The notes beneath the pieces were generated by a model. The model ran no database searches. It saw only the letters and a list, made by a program, of their open reading frames with translations, and had not been told where the DNA came from. A program made the position numbers and the translations under genes. Below, piece after piece: positions 1-9,030 of a stretch of DNA of 64,000 nucleotides. The stretch's first letter is position 1. Each line of letters starts with the position of its first letter. This stretch comes from JBJMQS01 sp045802605 (GTDB lineage Bacteria > Planctomycetota > Planctomycetia > Gemmatales > Gemmataceae), in assembly GCA_045802605.1 (NCBI GenBank), contig JBJMQS010000037.1:124001-188000 (forward strand), written 5' to 3'.

Positions 1-30
1 CCGGCTTTACTCTACGAGGATTAGACCGTC

Positions 31-1017
31 TTAGGCGACGATCGCATTCTTCTTGCGGCGAAGGCGGACGACCAGGCCACCAATCGCCAAGCCGGCCAGA
101 GCCATGCTCGAGGGCTCCGGAACGGCGTTCACATGGATGAAGAGCTGCGGTGTCGTCGCGAACACGACTGAGTCAACGTTGGTCACTGGTGGGCCGAACG
201 TTTGGAAGTCGTTGCTGAGCGGCCGAGAGTCCACCATGTCGATACGTGTGTCGCCACCAGCACCGCTGGTTGTCAGGATGACGTTGGCGAGGATGTATCG
301 GCGAATTCGGTTCGGAGTGGTACCAACCAGACTCGGCAAGGTGTAACCAGTGCCGGTGCCGGGGGTCTGCTCGCCGAGTGCTACCGAGTTGGGCGTTGGG
401 TTGGAGGAATCGTCCTGGAAGGTCCAGGTGTTGTTGTAAGAATTCAACACCGAGGTCAAACCACCGGGAGCAACCGTCGTTGAATTTCCACCGGTGGCTC
501 CGTTGACGGCACCCACATTCATCGCGGTGGTCACGTTGCCATTGATGTCGGGAGTTTCACGAGCGATCGACGCAACACCCGGAGAGTTATTCCAAGTGAG
601 ACGGACACCCCACTGGGCCAATTTTTGATTGGCGGCCGCGTTGAAGGTAAAGCCGCCGCCGGTGTTCTCGTAATCCACCATCTGGATCTGGAGAACGTAT
701 TTGGTGTTGGCTTGCAAAACCCAAGGGTTAGCGGCCGAGGTACCGATTACGCCGGCGTTGTTGGTGGTGCCGAGCAACAATGTGCCCGGGGTGAAATCGT
801 TGACGCCAACGCTCGCCGCCGGATCGGACGCTGACGAGGCGCCCTGGTTGCCCGGATCACTCTGTGGAGTGTTCGGGTCATACGCGGCAACTGCGTTGCC
901 CGAAGGGGCGGTGCCGTTCGCATTGCCTTGAGCAAAGCCTAGCACAGCACTCGCATGCGCCGGCACATTCATCGCCAATGCGGCGGCGAATGCCAGCAAA
1001 AACAATTTGATGCGCAT
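31..1017 (-). CDS. PEP-CTERM sorting domain secreted protein
   Basis: A 328-residue exported protein of unknown function. Residues 1-24 form a clear signal peptide starting MRIKLFLLAFAAALAM and ending near AHASA. The body is Asn/Thr/Gly-rich and looks beta-rich. The C-terminus carries the sorting signal VPEPSSMALAGLAI followed by a hydrophobic stretch and a basic RRKK tail, the PEP-CTERM layout recognised by exosortase-type systems, which normally cleave and anchor the protein at the cell surface. I chose the ATG at 1017 rather than a start further upstream because AAAGGA lies 9 bases before it and the signal peptide begins exactly there. No exosortase gene is in the window. The substrate or partner cannot be told from the sequence. 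Confidence 0.85.
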   Translation of the reverse strand: MRIKLFLLAFAAALAMNVPAHASAVLGFAQGNANGTAPSGNAVAAYDPNTPQSDPGNQGASSASDPAASVGVNDFTPGTLLLGTTNNAGVIGTSAANPWVLQANTKYVLQIQMVDYENTGGGFTFNAAANQKLAQWGVRLTWNNSPGVASIARETPDINGNVTTAMNVGAVNGATGGNSTTVAPGGLTSVLNSYNNTWTFQDDSSNPTPNSVALGEQTPGTGTGYTLPSLVGTTPNRIRRYILANVILTTSGAGGDTRIDMVDSRPLSNDFQTFGPPVTNVDSVVFATTPQLFIHVNAVPEPSSMALAGLAIGGLVVRLRRKKNAIVA

Positions 1018-1400
1018 CAGAAGGGGTCCTTTCGTACATCCCGCGGGGGTGGTCGTGACGCCGACTTGCCGCGGTCGGTCGGCATCCATCGCGATGTCTT
1101 CTGGATCAAGCTGCTTGTCGGGGAGAGCACCCCCAACGCAACGGCCTGATCGTTATCCTCGTGGAATAAGTCCTAGTAAACCCGATGAGCGAGCCATTGT
1201 CAAGAGTCCAGCCGGTCAGAAAAATCCATGCTTGATAGTCGAGCCGTCAAGCGAGCGAGTCGATTTTTCGGTCGGCAGCGAGTATTCTACTAGCCTATTG
1301 TAACAGCGGCTTTGTGAAAGTGGAGAATATTTTTCACAAAATTCGCTGGTTCCGGTTGGGAGGGCGACCCTACGCCTCTCCCAGACCGTTTTTCCCTATT
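1018..1400. other. Intergenic region with a short inverted repeat
   Basis: This 383-base gap separates two minus-strand secreted-protein genes. I see no convincing coding region in it. It contains a perfect 9-base inverted repeat, TTTGTGAAA at 1311-1319 and TTTCACAAA at 1332-1340, with a 12-base spacer. It could be a terminator hairpin for the large gene ending at 1401 or an operator for the downstream PEP-CTERM gene. There is no clear T-run after it on the minus strand, so the terminator reading is weak. Confidence 0.4.
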
Positions 1401-4400
1401 TCACGGTGCCCCAGACAGGTTCTGGCGGAATCGCAAGTAGTCCGTCTGATCGACGTCACCGTCGCCGTTAGAATCGAACACACTGTTCGGGCCACCCGAA
1501 AGTGCATTGCGGAAGGCTAGGTAGTCTGTCTGATCCACACCACCATCGCCATTTTCGTCACCGTAGAACCGGTACATCTTGTTGGCCGTCGTGCCAGTGA
1601 CGGTGTAGTTGGACCCGGCTCCCGCACCGCCGTCCAGTTGGCCGCCACCATTGCTCACCTTTGATGCATCGATGGCGAAGTTGTAGAGACCGTCCTGCAA
1701 CGACTTGGTACTGTCGACAAACGTTCCCGCATTGAAGGTGATCGTCACTGTGCTGGTCGTGCCAGACACCGGGTTCGTTGTCAGGGACACTGCACCTGTG
1801 CCACCGGCGGGCGAGCTTAAGCTCGACGCACTTCGTGCCAAGCTGAATGCGTTGGCACCCGTAAAGGTCACCGGAGCCGAGAAGGTCACGATGATTCGGC
1901 GGACCTCTGAACGTTGGATCGTGCCGTTAACACCATTGATGTTGGTGTTGCCCGAGCCTTCGTCGAGGACCACACTCGTGACTGTCGGCGGGACTCCGGC
2001 GACGCCCGGCGCTTTGATAGTGACATCGTTTCCATCGCCACCGACATAGCTGATGGTGCAAATCGCGGCACCAACGCTGATCGTCGCGCCGTCGGGCAGA
2101 CCATTAAAGGTGCCAGTGACGGCGTCAGCGCCATCGTTATCGATGACGCGGAACACTTGGCCCCCCGGAATCGAGAACCCGTTGTAGCTCGTGTTCAGCG
2201 TGGCGTTGCCGAGATTAACGGTTCCGTTGACTGAGATTTGGTCGTAGCCGGTGCCCGCTACAGCCCCATTAAGTTCGACGCTGAAAATGGAGTTTGTGTT
2301 GAAGGTGATGTTGCCAGTGGTCAATTTGCCCGGGCTGTTGCCCGGTGCGACCTTGCCCGTACCAGACACTGTCACCGTGCCAACTGACCCGGAACCACCC
2401 AGTGTCCCGTCAACTTGCACGGCACCTGATGAAGCGAAAGAACCATTCACGTTGGCCGTCAAGCCCTGCGGGATGACAAGCTGAGTCGCTTTGTTGCCCA
2501 GGGAGTTGAATGTCGCAATGGAATTAACGCCTTGCAGACTCAAGGTGCCCGTAGTCGGTGTTGCCGGAGTTGTGGGTGCGGTCCCTGCTTCGGTATCAAC
2601 CACGCCCGCGGTCTGATTGAGAGACCCAGTCCCGGCGTTGAGCGTCATTGAACCCGTCGTGGCTGAGCCCACGTTGGCATTGAGGACAATTCCATTATCA
2701 GCATTGAGTGATATGTCGCCGTAGCCAGTTGTGACGGGGCCACCGACTGTGAGAGCGCCAGCCAGCGTGGTCAAGCTGATCACCGCAACACGATCAAATG
2801 TCGTGGATGACGTGCTGAACGCATCGCCGGTGCTGGCTGCGAAACTCGAAGGACCAGTGCTCGTGATGTAGATGTCACCGGCCGCGTCGTTGGTGGCCAC
2901 GCTGGCATTCTGAGACGTGGTCGTCGCGGTCACAGAACCCGTGGTGACCCGAATTGGTTGGCTTACTTTGCCGATCCAAGCTCCCTTGGCGTTGAGCAGT
3001 ACCGAGCCGTTGGCTCCAGTGTCGATGGTCGTGTTTGAGAGCTGAGTAATCGCACCGAGGCGGATGGTATCAGTAGAGTTGCCAAGCGTGCCGGCCGCGT
3101 CGAGCGTAACCTTGCCGCCGTTGCCCGTTGTGATGTTGCCGACTACAAGTCCGCCAACGGCGAAGGACGTCGTGTCTTGCGAATAGGCTCGCAAAATGAC
3201 TGCCGTAGTCGTAGCGTTCGACGTGGTGATCGTGTTGCCGCTCGAGACTTCCAATCGCTGGGAGCTGCCGCCGTCGAGATTGGCTTCCATCAGGATGCTG
3301 CCACTGAAGAACGGGCCGCCGACGTTGCCATTCACAAAGATCGCGTCGTCGGCTCGGACCGAGATGGTGCCATTGCCGTTGGTGGATAGACCTGGGGTAA
3401 CAATTTCGATGCCGTCGTTTGAGCCGCTGCCAGCCCAAAGTTGAATGTTGCCGGAGCCTTGTGCGGACGCGGTGAATTGGGCTGTACCGATGCCGTAGCG
3501 AGTGATGTAGACGCCGCCAGTCCCCGCGGTTGCCGATGTCAATCCGACTGCTTGATTGCAGTTCAATTGCAATGGACTGCTGGCAGTTCCAATCGAGCTC
3601 GCTACGCCGTTCGTTTGGAGTGAGAATGCGCCTGACGTCAGAATTTGACTATTGGCGACATCCAACGTTGGAATCGTGAACGCCGGGTTCCACAGAATGT
3701 TACCGCTGTAGGAGTTCACCGACGTGAAGCCGGCCGTATCGGTGTGGCCGGTTCCAAGCACTGCATCGCCTGTGCCAAGGCCGAGCTGATTTACGGTGAT
3801 GGAAATTTGGCCGGTGAGCGAGGTTTGAATATTGCCGGCGACTCCTTGGATGTAGCCATCTGTGCCGGCTGAGCCATCACTGTTAGCGTAGACAACGAAG
3901 TTGCCCTTAGTCGTGCCGACTGTACCTACCGCGGCATTCACAGCGACACCATCGGCACTGGAAAGTGTGCAAGTCCCGGTGTCCCAGGTGCTGGCACCGC
4001 CGACCGTTAGCGTGCCGCTCGAGTTTCCGATGCTGACATCTCCGCCGCCTGTTTCGTTGAAAATAAAGCTCGCGCCATCTGCCTCTTGGAGATAAATGCC
4101 TCCAGAACCGGCGGTTGCTGTCACACTCTTCGATTTCGTATTGAGAGGTGTGCCGCTAGCGCCCAGAGCTGTTGCACCCAATGTCACCGTATCGATGCCA
4201 ATTGTGACCGAAGCCCCAACCGAAATTGAATCGAAGTTTGTAAAACTAGCAGACCCCGCGTACGTCACTGAGACAGGGAAATTGGCGATGTCGCCGGACT
4301 GTCCACCACCGGTAACGACCAAGGGGACGTTTTCGGCATTCAAATTGAACGTGTCCGTTCCGGTCCCAAGTCTGACTTTCAAAGTACTTGTGGATCCGCT

Positions 4401-6101
4401 GGGTCCTGTGACAGTGCTGGTGCCGCCACCTGTCCAACCGGCAGTTGTGGCGGCAGTCGTTAACGCAATTGTGCCCGCAGAATCATTTATCGTAACGCTG
4501 GTTCCCGAGGTAGCAACGGTGACCCCGTTTGCCATACCGCTGCCGCCGCGGAAGATCGCGACATTGCCAGAAATCACGTCAACGTAGTCGTTCGCAAGGG
4601 TGTGATCGACGGTCACGACGGTCCCGGACGTGAATGGCACATTGCCGGGCGGCGTCGGAGTGATACCCGCAGTGTTCTGCAAGTCAAGTCGGACAGTTCC
4701 ATCATCGACGAGTCCAGTCACAGGCACTGTCCACGTCAAACCATCCGGTGATGTTGGCGTGCCAATCGAACCGGACAAATCGCCGGTTGTTGTCAAACTG
4801 AAATTACTGGCCGAAAGCCCGGCTACCACGTTATTGAACGTCACTGTGAAGGTGACGGTGGTCGCAGTCGTGGTTGTGGGGGAGGCGGTGATCGAGGTCA
4901 CGTTAGTTTGTACGTTGTTCGGCGCAAACGTAATACCGCGAAAGGCGGTCTTAAACGTCCCGCTCGGAGCGTTGACGAGCGGTGCTGTTGTGGCGCCGTC
5001 TCCCCAAGACCCGTTTACAGCGTTTCCGAAACCGGAGGAATCCGTCAGTTTGACAATGCCCGAGATAGGGGCGCTTGTAGACCCATTGGAGAATGTTGCA
5101 TAGAGTGTGACGGTTGTCCCGTTGACTGAGCCAGTTAAGCCGCGAAGGTTTTGCGAAGTAGCACCGTTCTTGTAATCCAAATTGGTGCCGTTAAAGTTCC
5201 AGTTGCCGCTGATATCCTTTGACAATTTGTAAAGTCCGCCGAAGCCGGCGTTAATGTTGTCATCAACGAAATAGCCGGTATCAACTCCAGGCACGGTTGC
5301 ATCTAGGTCGCAAAAGAACATTCCATAGGGGCTGAGGCTCGCGCTAAATGATGGACCTGGCAGATTAGTGGTAGGTTGCCCACTGGTTGTGGGCACTCCG
5401 GTGCCAACAGTCGCGAGCCGCGTTGCGCCAGACATCGACGTAACATAAAGTTGACCGCCAAAAATCTGCAAGTTGCGGAGATTGGCAGTCGTATTGGACA
5501 CGTTGCCGACGGTCGAATCACCGAGCTTTGCGTAGCTGACACCGCCCGAATTGGTCGAAACATAAATCGACTGGCCGTCATTTGTGACTGCCGCTCGGGG
5601 GTCGCCACCACTCGCATAATTGGAGAAAGAGAAGTACTTCGAGTTATTTAGGTTGCCGGTTGCATCCAAAATGTACACGGAACGATTGACGGCTGTGGAC
5701 GTCGTAGCACTCAGTGAGGAAGCAAAAGGTGCATCTGCATTGAATCCTGCAATAGATAGGAATCGCCCATCACCGGATAGCTGCATTTGACCTGACGCAG
5801 TCGAAGTTCCATTGATGACTAGTCTGTTGACAGCAGCACCACCCGTGGATGGCAACTCAATGGATTGGACGAGAGCACCCGCTGGGGTGTACTCATCGAT
5901 AAATACTTTGTTGCCAGTATTGGCCAAAGCGGTCGTTCCGTCGCTCTCGCGCAGAACAGTCAAATTGCCGGGAGTAAAAGCAGCCGGAACTTCACGGCTC
6001 TCGAGGCTCTCTAGGTTGATGCGATGCCGGGGAGAGACAACACGATAGCAGGTGCGGTTTTTCAGGGATCGGCGGAGGGGGTTGAGCCAGAACTTAATCA
6101 C
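1401..6101 (-). CDS. Giant secreted beta-repeat protein with C-terminal dockerin-like EF-hand pair
   Basis: About 1566 residues from a GTG at 6101, chosen because GAGGT lies 6 bases upstream. A TTG at 6236 and an ATG at 6215 in the same frame have no visible ribosome site. The N-terminus has a basic stretch followed by LESLESREVPA, like the leader of many very large planctomycete surface proteins. The first 400 residues may form a propeller-like or esterase-like unit. The middle is a long Gly/Thr/Ser/Val repeat region with autotransporter-type beta-helix character, including GTGKVAPGNSPGKL, typical of autotransporter-associated beta-strand repeats. The end has two calcium-loop motifs, DENGDGGVDQTD and DSNGDGDVDQTD, spaced like a type I dockerin or EF-hand pair. 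Probably an exported adhesin or structural protein. The function is inferred from architecture only. Confidence 0.82.
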   Translation of the reverse strand: MIKFWLNPLRRSLKNRTCYRVVSPRHRINLESLESREVPAAFTPGNLTVLRESDGTTALANTGNKVFIDEYTPAGALVQSIELPSTGGAAVNRLVINGTSTASGQMQLSGDGRFLSIAGFNADAPFASSLSATTSTAVNRSVYILDATGNLNNSKYFSFSNYASGGDPRAAVTNDGQSIYVSTNSGGVSYAKLGDSTVGNVSNTTANLRNLQIFGGQLYVTSMSGATRLATVGTGVPTTSGQPTTNLPGPSFSASLSPYGMFFCDLDATVPGVDTGYFVDDNINAGFGGLYKLSKDISGNWNFNGTNLDYKNGATSQNLRGLTGSVNGTTVTLYATFSNGSTSAPISGIVKLTDSSGFGNAVNGSWGDGATTAPLVNAPSGTFKTAFRGITFAPNNVQTNVTSITASPTTTTATTVTFTVTFNNVVAGLSASNFSLTTTGDLSGSIGTPTSPDGLTWTVPVTGLVDDGTVRLDLQNTAGITPTPPGNVPFTSGTVVTVDHTLANDYVDVISGNVAIFRGGSGMANGVTVATSGTSVTINDSAGTIALTTAATTAGWTGGGTSTVTGPSGSTSTLKVRLGTGTDTFNLNAENVPLVVTGGGQSGDIANFPVSVTYAGSASFTNFDSISVGASVTIGIDTVTLGATALGASGTPLNTKSKSVTATAGSGGIYLQEADGASFIFNETGGGDVSIGNSSGTLTVGGASTWDTGTCTLSSADGVAVNAAVGTVGTTKGNFVVYANSDGSAGTDGYIQGVAGNIQTSLTGQISITVNQLGLGTGDAVLGTGHTDTAGFTSVNSYSGNILWNPAFTIPTLDVANSQILTSGAFSLQTNGVASSIGTASSPLQLNCNQAVGLTSATAGTGGVYITRYGIGTAQFTASAQGSGNIQLWAGSGSNDGIEIVTPGLSTNGNGTISVRADDAIFVNGNVGGPFFSGSILMEANLDGGSSQRLEVSSGNTITTSNATTTAVILRAYSQDTTSFAVGGLVVGNITTGNGGKVTLDAAGTLGNSTDTIRLGAITQLSNTTIDTGANGSVLLNAKGAWIGKVSQPIRVTTGSVTATTTSQNASVATNDAAGDIYITSTGPSSFAASTGDAFSTSSTTFDRVAVISLTTLAGALTVGGPVTTGYGDISLNADNGIVLNANVGSATTGSMTLNAGTGSLNQTAGVVDTEAGTAPTTPATPTTGTLSLQGVNSIATFNSLGNKATQLVIPQGLTANVNGSFASSGAVQVDGTLGGSGSVGTVTVSGTGKVAPGNSPGKLTTGNITFNTNSIFSVELNGAVAGTGYDQISVNGTVNLGNATLNTSYNGFSIPGGQVFRVIDNDGADAVTGTFNGLPDGATISVGAAICTISYVGGDGNDVTIKAPGVAGVPPTVTSVVLDEGSGNTNINGVNGTIQRSEVRRIIVTFSAPVTFTGANAFSLARSASSLSSPAGGTGAVSLTTNPVSGTTSTVTITFNAGTFVDSTKSLQDGLYNFAIDASKVSNGGGQLDGGAGAGSNYTVTGTTANKMYRFYGDENGDGGVDQTDYLAFRNALSGGPNSVFDSNGDGDVDQTDYLRFRQNLSGAP

Positions 6102-6295
6102 GGTGCGACCTCGAAGGGGTAAAATAATGCCCTGGCCCCGCTCTGTGCAGGTGCCGATTTTGATCAGTTGGGTGGGCGCATGATGGCTTTGCTGAGTCAC
6201 ACTCAGTGTACTCATCTGGCAGTCGATTGCAAACAAAATGGTGGTGAAGGTTCTATGAGGGTGCGGCCCAAATTTTCGATCAATGGAGCCTGTCG

Positions 6296-7393
6296 TTACG
6301 TGTGAATCGCATCAAATGATGCGAGGGTCACGGGCCCGAAAATGAGGACCGGTAGCCAGGCCGCGAGCGCCGGGGCCAAGTACTCGTTGTCGCCTAAGTG
6401 TTTGCAGGCGAAGATGGCCGCGAAGAATAGAGCGCACGTCCCGAGGCATAACCCTGTGCCAATAAACACGTTGCGGTTCTGATCCCGCAAAATTACGGAC
6501 AGTCCAAGCAGCACCAGCAATACTCCCAACACGGGCCGCGTCCAACGCATGTGAAATTGGACAGCGATGGCTGCCAGCCGGCGAGCATCCGAACGGTTGA
6601 GAAGCTCGCTCAGTTTTTTGGTGGATGCGAAGGTGAACCACTGCCGGCTGCGCGTTAGCACGTCGAAATCGACGTCATTCGTCCGCAAGAAATACTTGCC
6701 TGGATCGATGAGCTCCAGCCCCTCCGGCAGCCGCTCGATGATCGCCGGCTGCACGCCGGTTAACATCCATCCGCCACCTTGCGGTTCGAGTTCCGTCGGG
6801 GAAATGTAACGGGCCTCTTTGGCGGTCAAATGAAGTAGGCCATCGCCGAGCGTCTCCGGCACTGTCACGAAAAACGGCTTGACCACATGGCCATTTCTTT
6901 TGGCCTCGATTCCTTCGACGTGAATGCCGCTCGCGGTATATCCCCCGGAGACCACCTGCGTTTTCTCGCCGTACGGATCGTCGCGGTCGGTGAGCAAAGC
7001 GTCGGCCACCTGGGGAATCACCAGTTCTTGGTTCAAGGCTCCGAGGCCGATCAACAGGCAGGCGCCGAAAAGCACCGGGAATACGATCCGTCGTGTGGAA
7101 ACACCTGCGGAAAGTAGGGGCAAAAGCTCGTTATTCCGCTGGATCCAGGCCACTGTGAACGTGGCTGCCAAAAGTACGATCGCCTCGCAAAGCCGATCGA
7201 AGATCTGCACGACCTTGTAGCCGTAGTACTTCGTGATGTTTTGCAGGACGGGCATAAGCCCGTTCACGTGCTGGGCGAAATCCTCGAGGTTCGTGAACAG
7301 ATCGATGACGATGTAGAGGCTCAACAAGCTGACCAGGCAGATCAGATACGCCTTGAGAAAAGCCATTAAAAGCAGGCGATCGAGAATCCGCAT
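6296..7393 (-). CDS. LptF/LptG (YjgP/YjgQ) family permease
   Basis: A 365-residue inner-membrane protein with the LptF/LptG arrangement: a helix at about 10-30, two more at about 62-85 and 100-120, a large periplasmic beta-rich domain at about 130-270, then three C-terminal helices at about 280-358. The segment IQRNNELLPLLSAGVSTRRI matches the conserved coupling-region style of the family. In Gram-negative bacteria LptF and LptG form a heterodimer that, with the LptB ATPase, extracts lipopolysaccharide from the inner membrane. Only one copy is in the window, and whether this is F or G cannot be decided. It begins 3 bases after the stop of the phosphatase gene 7397-8089, so the two are almost certainly co-transcribed. 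Length is normal for the family. Confidence 0.88.
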   Translation of the reverse strand: MRILDRLLLMAFLKAYLICLVSLLSLYIVIDLFTNLEDFAQHVNGLMPVLQNITKYYGYKVVQIFDRLCEAIVLLAATFTVAWIQRNNELLPLLSAGVSTRRIVFPVLFGACLLIGLGALNQELVIPQVADALLTDRDDPYGEKTQVVSGGYTASGIHVEGIEAKRNGHVVKPFFVTVPETLGDGLLHLTAKEARYISPTELEPQGGGWMLTGVQPAIIERLPEGLELIDPGKYFLRTNDVDFDVLTRSRQWFTFASTKKLSELLNRSDARRLAAIAVQFHMRWTRPVLGVLLVLLGLSVILRDQNRNVFIGTGLCLGTCALFFAAIFACKHLGDNEYLAPALAAWLPVLIFGPVTLASFDAIHT

Positions 7394-7396
7394 CGA

Positions 7397-8089
7397 TTAC
7401 TTTCTCGCCGGCAACGTAGGGGAAAACGGCATTCGCGCGTCCGGCCCAGACACGCGATAGGTCTCATGTTTGGTGGACTGGCGGCGGCGATAATTCAACA
7501 CGTATTGCTTCACGTAATCATTGCTGGCCGTGCAGTCGTGTTTGCCAATGGTCACGTCGAAGCCGTTGGCCTTTAGTTCCGAAGTCGCCAAGGCATGACT
7601 CCAACCCTCGTACTCCATGCGATAAACAGCGGTCAGGACGCCGGTGCGATGCAGCCCCGCTCGGCAATGCAAAAGCACCGGATAGACCGAGGATTCGTCG
7701 AGCACTTTGAGGTAATCGCCCACTGCGGGCGGGACGGCATCGGGGCTGTTTCGATCGCACCGCAGCTCGTCCGCGTTGAGGTACACGTAGCGCACGCCCA
7801 GTTCTTGGCAGAGCGACTTTTCCGATACGGTCCGCCGGTCCCAAAAGCTCCGCTCCATCGACGGGTCGGGAAACTCGCTTTGCACATTGATGACAGTGCG
7901 GATGCCCAGCCTGGCGACAGCGTCGCGCATGCCTTCTTCGGTGAGTTGGCCGGAGCGATAAAACTTGCCGGCGGTCACTTCCCGCAGCCGCTTGTGGTGG
8001 TCATAGAGCATGCGGAAATAGACCACCGGCGGGGCGAAAATCATCACCGCGATCAGCGAGCCGGCCAGCCAGACTGCCCAAGGCTTCAT
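7397..8089 (-). CDS. Membrane-anchored dual-specificity / tyrosine phosphatase
   Basis: A 230-residue protein with one N-terminal helix at about 5-25 and a cysteine-dependent phosphatase domain. The P-loop HCRAGLHRTG places the nucleophile at Cys142 and the phosphate-binding arginine at Arg148, matching HCxxGxxRT. The sequence GKFYRSGQLTEEGM near residue 41 is typical of the plant/fungal-type DSP and PTP-like families, which act on phosphoproteins or phosphoinositide-like substrates. A general acid candidate lies in LNADELRCDRN near 105-113. It sits directly upstream of the LptF/G-type permease with a 3-base gap. This suggests a role at the envelope, perhaps lipid or sugar dephosphorylation, but that is inference from context. 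Confidence 0.82.
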   Translation of the reverse strand: MKPWAVWLAGSLIAVMIFAPPVVYFRMLYDHHKRLREVTAGKFYRSGQLTEEGMRDAVARLGIRTVINVQSEFPDPSMERSFWDRRTVSEKSLCQELGVRYVYLNADELRCDRNSPDAVPPAVGDYLKVLDESSVYPVLLHCRAGLHRTGVLTAVYRMEYEGWSHALATSELKANGFDVTIGKHDCTASNDYVKQYVLNYRRRQSTKHETYRVSGPDARMPFSPTLPARK

Positions 8090-8268
8090 GCCATGACCTC
8101 ACCCCACAAGGCGCGCAGCCATCCTGGCCGCCCGGGGCTGGTGGGGCCGGGAATAATGCCAATTCCTGCGGAAAACAGCAAGGTGAAGTGGCTCCGGCGA
8201 CGTTTTCGCCCGGAGAAAGCTATGTTTGAGCGGCCTCCCCTCATCGTCGAACCGAAGGCCCGCTCATC

Positions 8269-9030
8269 ATGGAAAATCGGCTCCGCCCAACTCTGCGCGA
8301 GCGCTTGCTGGGGGCTTTCGTCACTTTTCAGTTGATCGCGATTCCCCTGGGCAGCTACATCAAGCTCGTCCCGGCCCGATACCCAGAGCATCACGGCGAA
8401 CTCAATGGCGATCTGCAGACACAGCTTCCCAAGGGCGCGGAGGTCAACGAGCCCCTGCAGAAGATCAAAGATGCAACTGCGTATGTCATGAGCCGGTGGG
8501 GAGAAGTCAGCGGGCAGGCACAGTGTTGGGCGCTTTTCGCGACCTTCGGCGTGCAGGCCGCGATGCCCGCGGTGGAGTTGCAATGGGCTGATCGCGACCC
8601 GGTGACTCTGCGCTGCTATTTCGAACCGGCCAACCCATCGCGGTACTTTTACTATCCCGAGCCCTGCTGCCGGCTCTTCAACTACGAATACCGCACCGTG
8701 ATTTACTACTGGGCGTCGAAGCCCCAGGACTACACGAAGCCGGAGCAGTATCGCAAAGATTCGATGCAAACGGCTTTTGAACAACGTCGCTCGACGATGG
8801 CCTATCTACGGTGGAAAACGGCGCACTATCTGGAGGAGAACCCGGATTTGCCTGTGCCGACTTCCGTAATTCTGAAGGCGCGGATCTCGCCCGACCCGTC
8901 CCCAGGCGCCTGGAGTCTCGCCCGTCCGGCCGGATACGAAGTGCCGGTCGCACGTTGGCAACCAGCCGATCAAGCGTTCGCTGTTTGGGACCCGATCGCA
9001 AAACTATTTGTGTCGGAGGAAGCGCCATGA
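8269..9030 (+). CDS. Conserved hypothetical membrane-anchored protein paired with HTTM protein
   Basis: A 253-residue protein with a hydrophobic segment at about 14-33 (GAFVTFQLIAIPLGSYI) and a soluble Trp/Tyr/Pro-rich remainder. I do not recognise a domain family. Its stop codon overlaps the ATG of the next gene by the classic ATGA (9027-9030), so the two are translationally coupled and probably work together. Proteins of this size and composition are often found next to HTTM-domain proteins, where they may act as accessory subunits. No catalytic motif was identified. The 699-base minus-strand reading frame covering part of this region looks like an antisense shadow, with no sensible domain or ribosome site. 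Confidence 0.75.
   Translation: MENRLRPTLRERLLGAFVTFQLIAIPLGSYIKLVPARYPEHHGELNGDLQTQLPKGAEVNEPLQKIKDATAYVMSRWGEVSGQAQCWALFATFGVQAAMPAVELQWADRDPVTLRCYFEPANPSRYFYYPEPCCRLFNYEYRTVIYYWASKPQDYTKPEQYRKDSMQTAFEQRRSTMAYLRWKTAHYLEENPDLPVPTSVILKARISPDPSPGAWSLARPAGYEVPVARWQPADQAFAVWDPIAKLFVSEEAP

Noticed and set aside
1311..1340. TTTGTGAAA inverted repeat as a firm terminator
   Set aside because: AT-rich stem, 12-base loop and no T-run. Kept only as a note in the gap entry.
8086..8784. A 232-residue minus-strand frame
   Set aside because: It overlaps the coupled gene pair 8269-9983 and no motif or ribosome site supports it.
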